Shown here: piece after piece, positions 22,342 through 22,415 of the stretch | Position numbering within the stretch: position 1 is the stretch's first letter | Layout: every line of letters begins with the position of its first letter | Notes under the pieces: generated by a model | Databases searched by the model: none | Told to the model about the DNA's origin: nothing | What the model saw: only the letters and a program-made list of their open reading frames with translations | Assembly (NCBI GenBank): GCA_002371215.1 | Contig: DFGL01000053.1 | Coordinates: 1-22,415, forward strand | DNA: 22,415 bases | From: Ruminococcaceae bacterium UBA3751 | Lineage (GTDB): Bacteria > Bacillota > Clostridia > Oscillospirales > Acutalibacteraceae | Direction: 5' to 3' | Program-made: the position numbers and the translations under genes

Positions 22342-22415
22342 ATGGGTTTAATCAGAGCAGGTGCAGGTGCACTCGGCGGAACATTAGCTGACCAGTGGAA
22401 GGAATTTTTCTATTG
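22342..22415 (+). CDS. SPFH-domain / virion-core-like protein (N-terminal fragment, cut by window end)
   Basis: Only 24 codons are visible: MGLIRAGAGALGGTLADQWK continuing EFFY. This N-terminus, GxxxGxLADQWKEFFY, is characteristic of bacterial proteins annotated as SPFH-domain or virion core proteins, related to B. subtilis YdjI. These are cytoplasmic proteins of unclear role, often with C-terminal zinc ribbons. AAAGGAG (22327-22333) gives a strong ribosome site eight bases upstream. The gene is separate from the clp operon, with terminator and promoter between them. The remainder lies outside the window, so the assignment rests on the short motif. Confidence 0.6.
   Translation, partial: MGLIRAGAGALGGTLADQWKEFFY

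Overview
The window reads as chromosome of a low-GC, Gram-positive anaerobe of the class Clostridia (Bacillota). An Oscillospiraceae/Ruminococcus-like gut organism is my best guess, inferred and not proven. Reasons: strong GGAGG/AAGGAG ribosome binding sites, AT-rich TTGACA/TATAAT promoters, a clostridial-type second type IIA topoisomerase pair, a DUF1540 protein, an SpoIVFB-like M50 protease, the paired TIGR03960/TIGR03936-type radical SAM genes, an L19-type leader, and the orders rplS-ylqF-rnhB-yraN and tig-clpP-clpX. All recognised protein genes are on the + strand except one 55-codon gene at about 18.1 kb.

Layout. (1) 1-1761: end of a PfkB sugar kinase (probably KDG kinase) followed by uronate isomerase. 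These are hexuronate catabolism genes, visibly richer in GC and with different codon choice from everything to the right. (2) 1762-2287: tRNA-Val(GAC) with its own promoter and terminator, a 180-bp cluster of small hairpins bounded by short direct repeats, a CCGACGT dyad/terminator, and the promoter of the next operon. (3) 2288-6521: parE-like and parC-like topoisomerase subunits. (4) 6549-7804: secG with promoter and terminator, then a DEDDh exonuclease with a C-terminal zinc ribbon. (5) 7910-10949: class A penicillin-binding protein, terminator, ruvX/yqgF. (6) 10968-13982: M50 membrane protease, B12-binding-type radical SAM protein and its DUF2344 partner, tightly coupled. (7) 13999-16432: L19 leader, rplS, a terminator overlapping a promoter, ylqF/rbgA, rnhB, yraN. 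(8) 16461-18890: threonine synthase, a terminator that works best on the minus strand, the minus-strand DUF1540 gene, and a divergent metallophosphoesterase. (9) 18892-22259: trigger factor, clpP and clpX, closed by a strong terminator. (10) 22269-22415: promoter, dyad and first 24 codons of an SPFH/virion-core-like protein.

From 2288 rightward most genes are core housekeeping: chromosome topology, protein export, cell wall synthesis, ribosome assembly, RNA primer removal and protein quality control. I did not find a convincing new multi-gene system. The places most worth a second look are the tRNA-Val/hairpin-cluster junction, where composition changes abruptly and the tRNA T-arm has an exact inverted copy downstream, and several compact gene junctions where terminator, promoter and start codon overlap or nearly touch.
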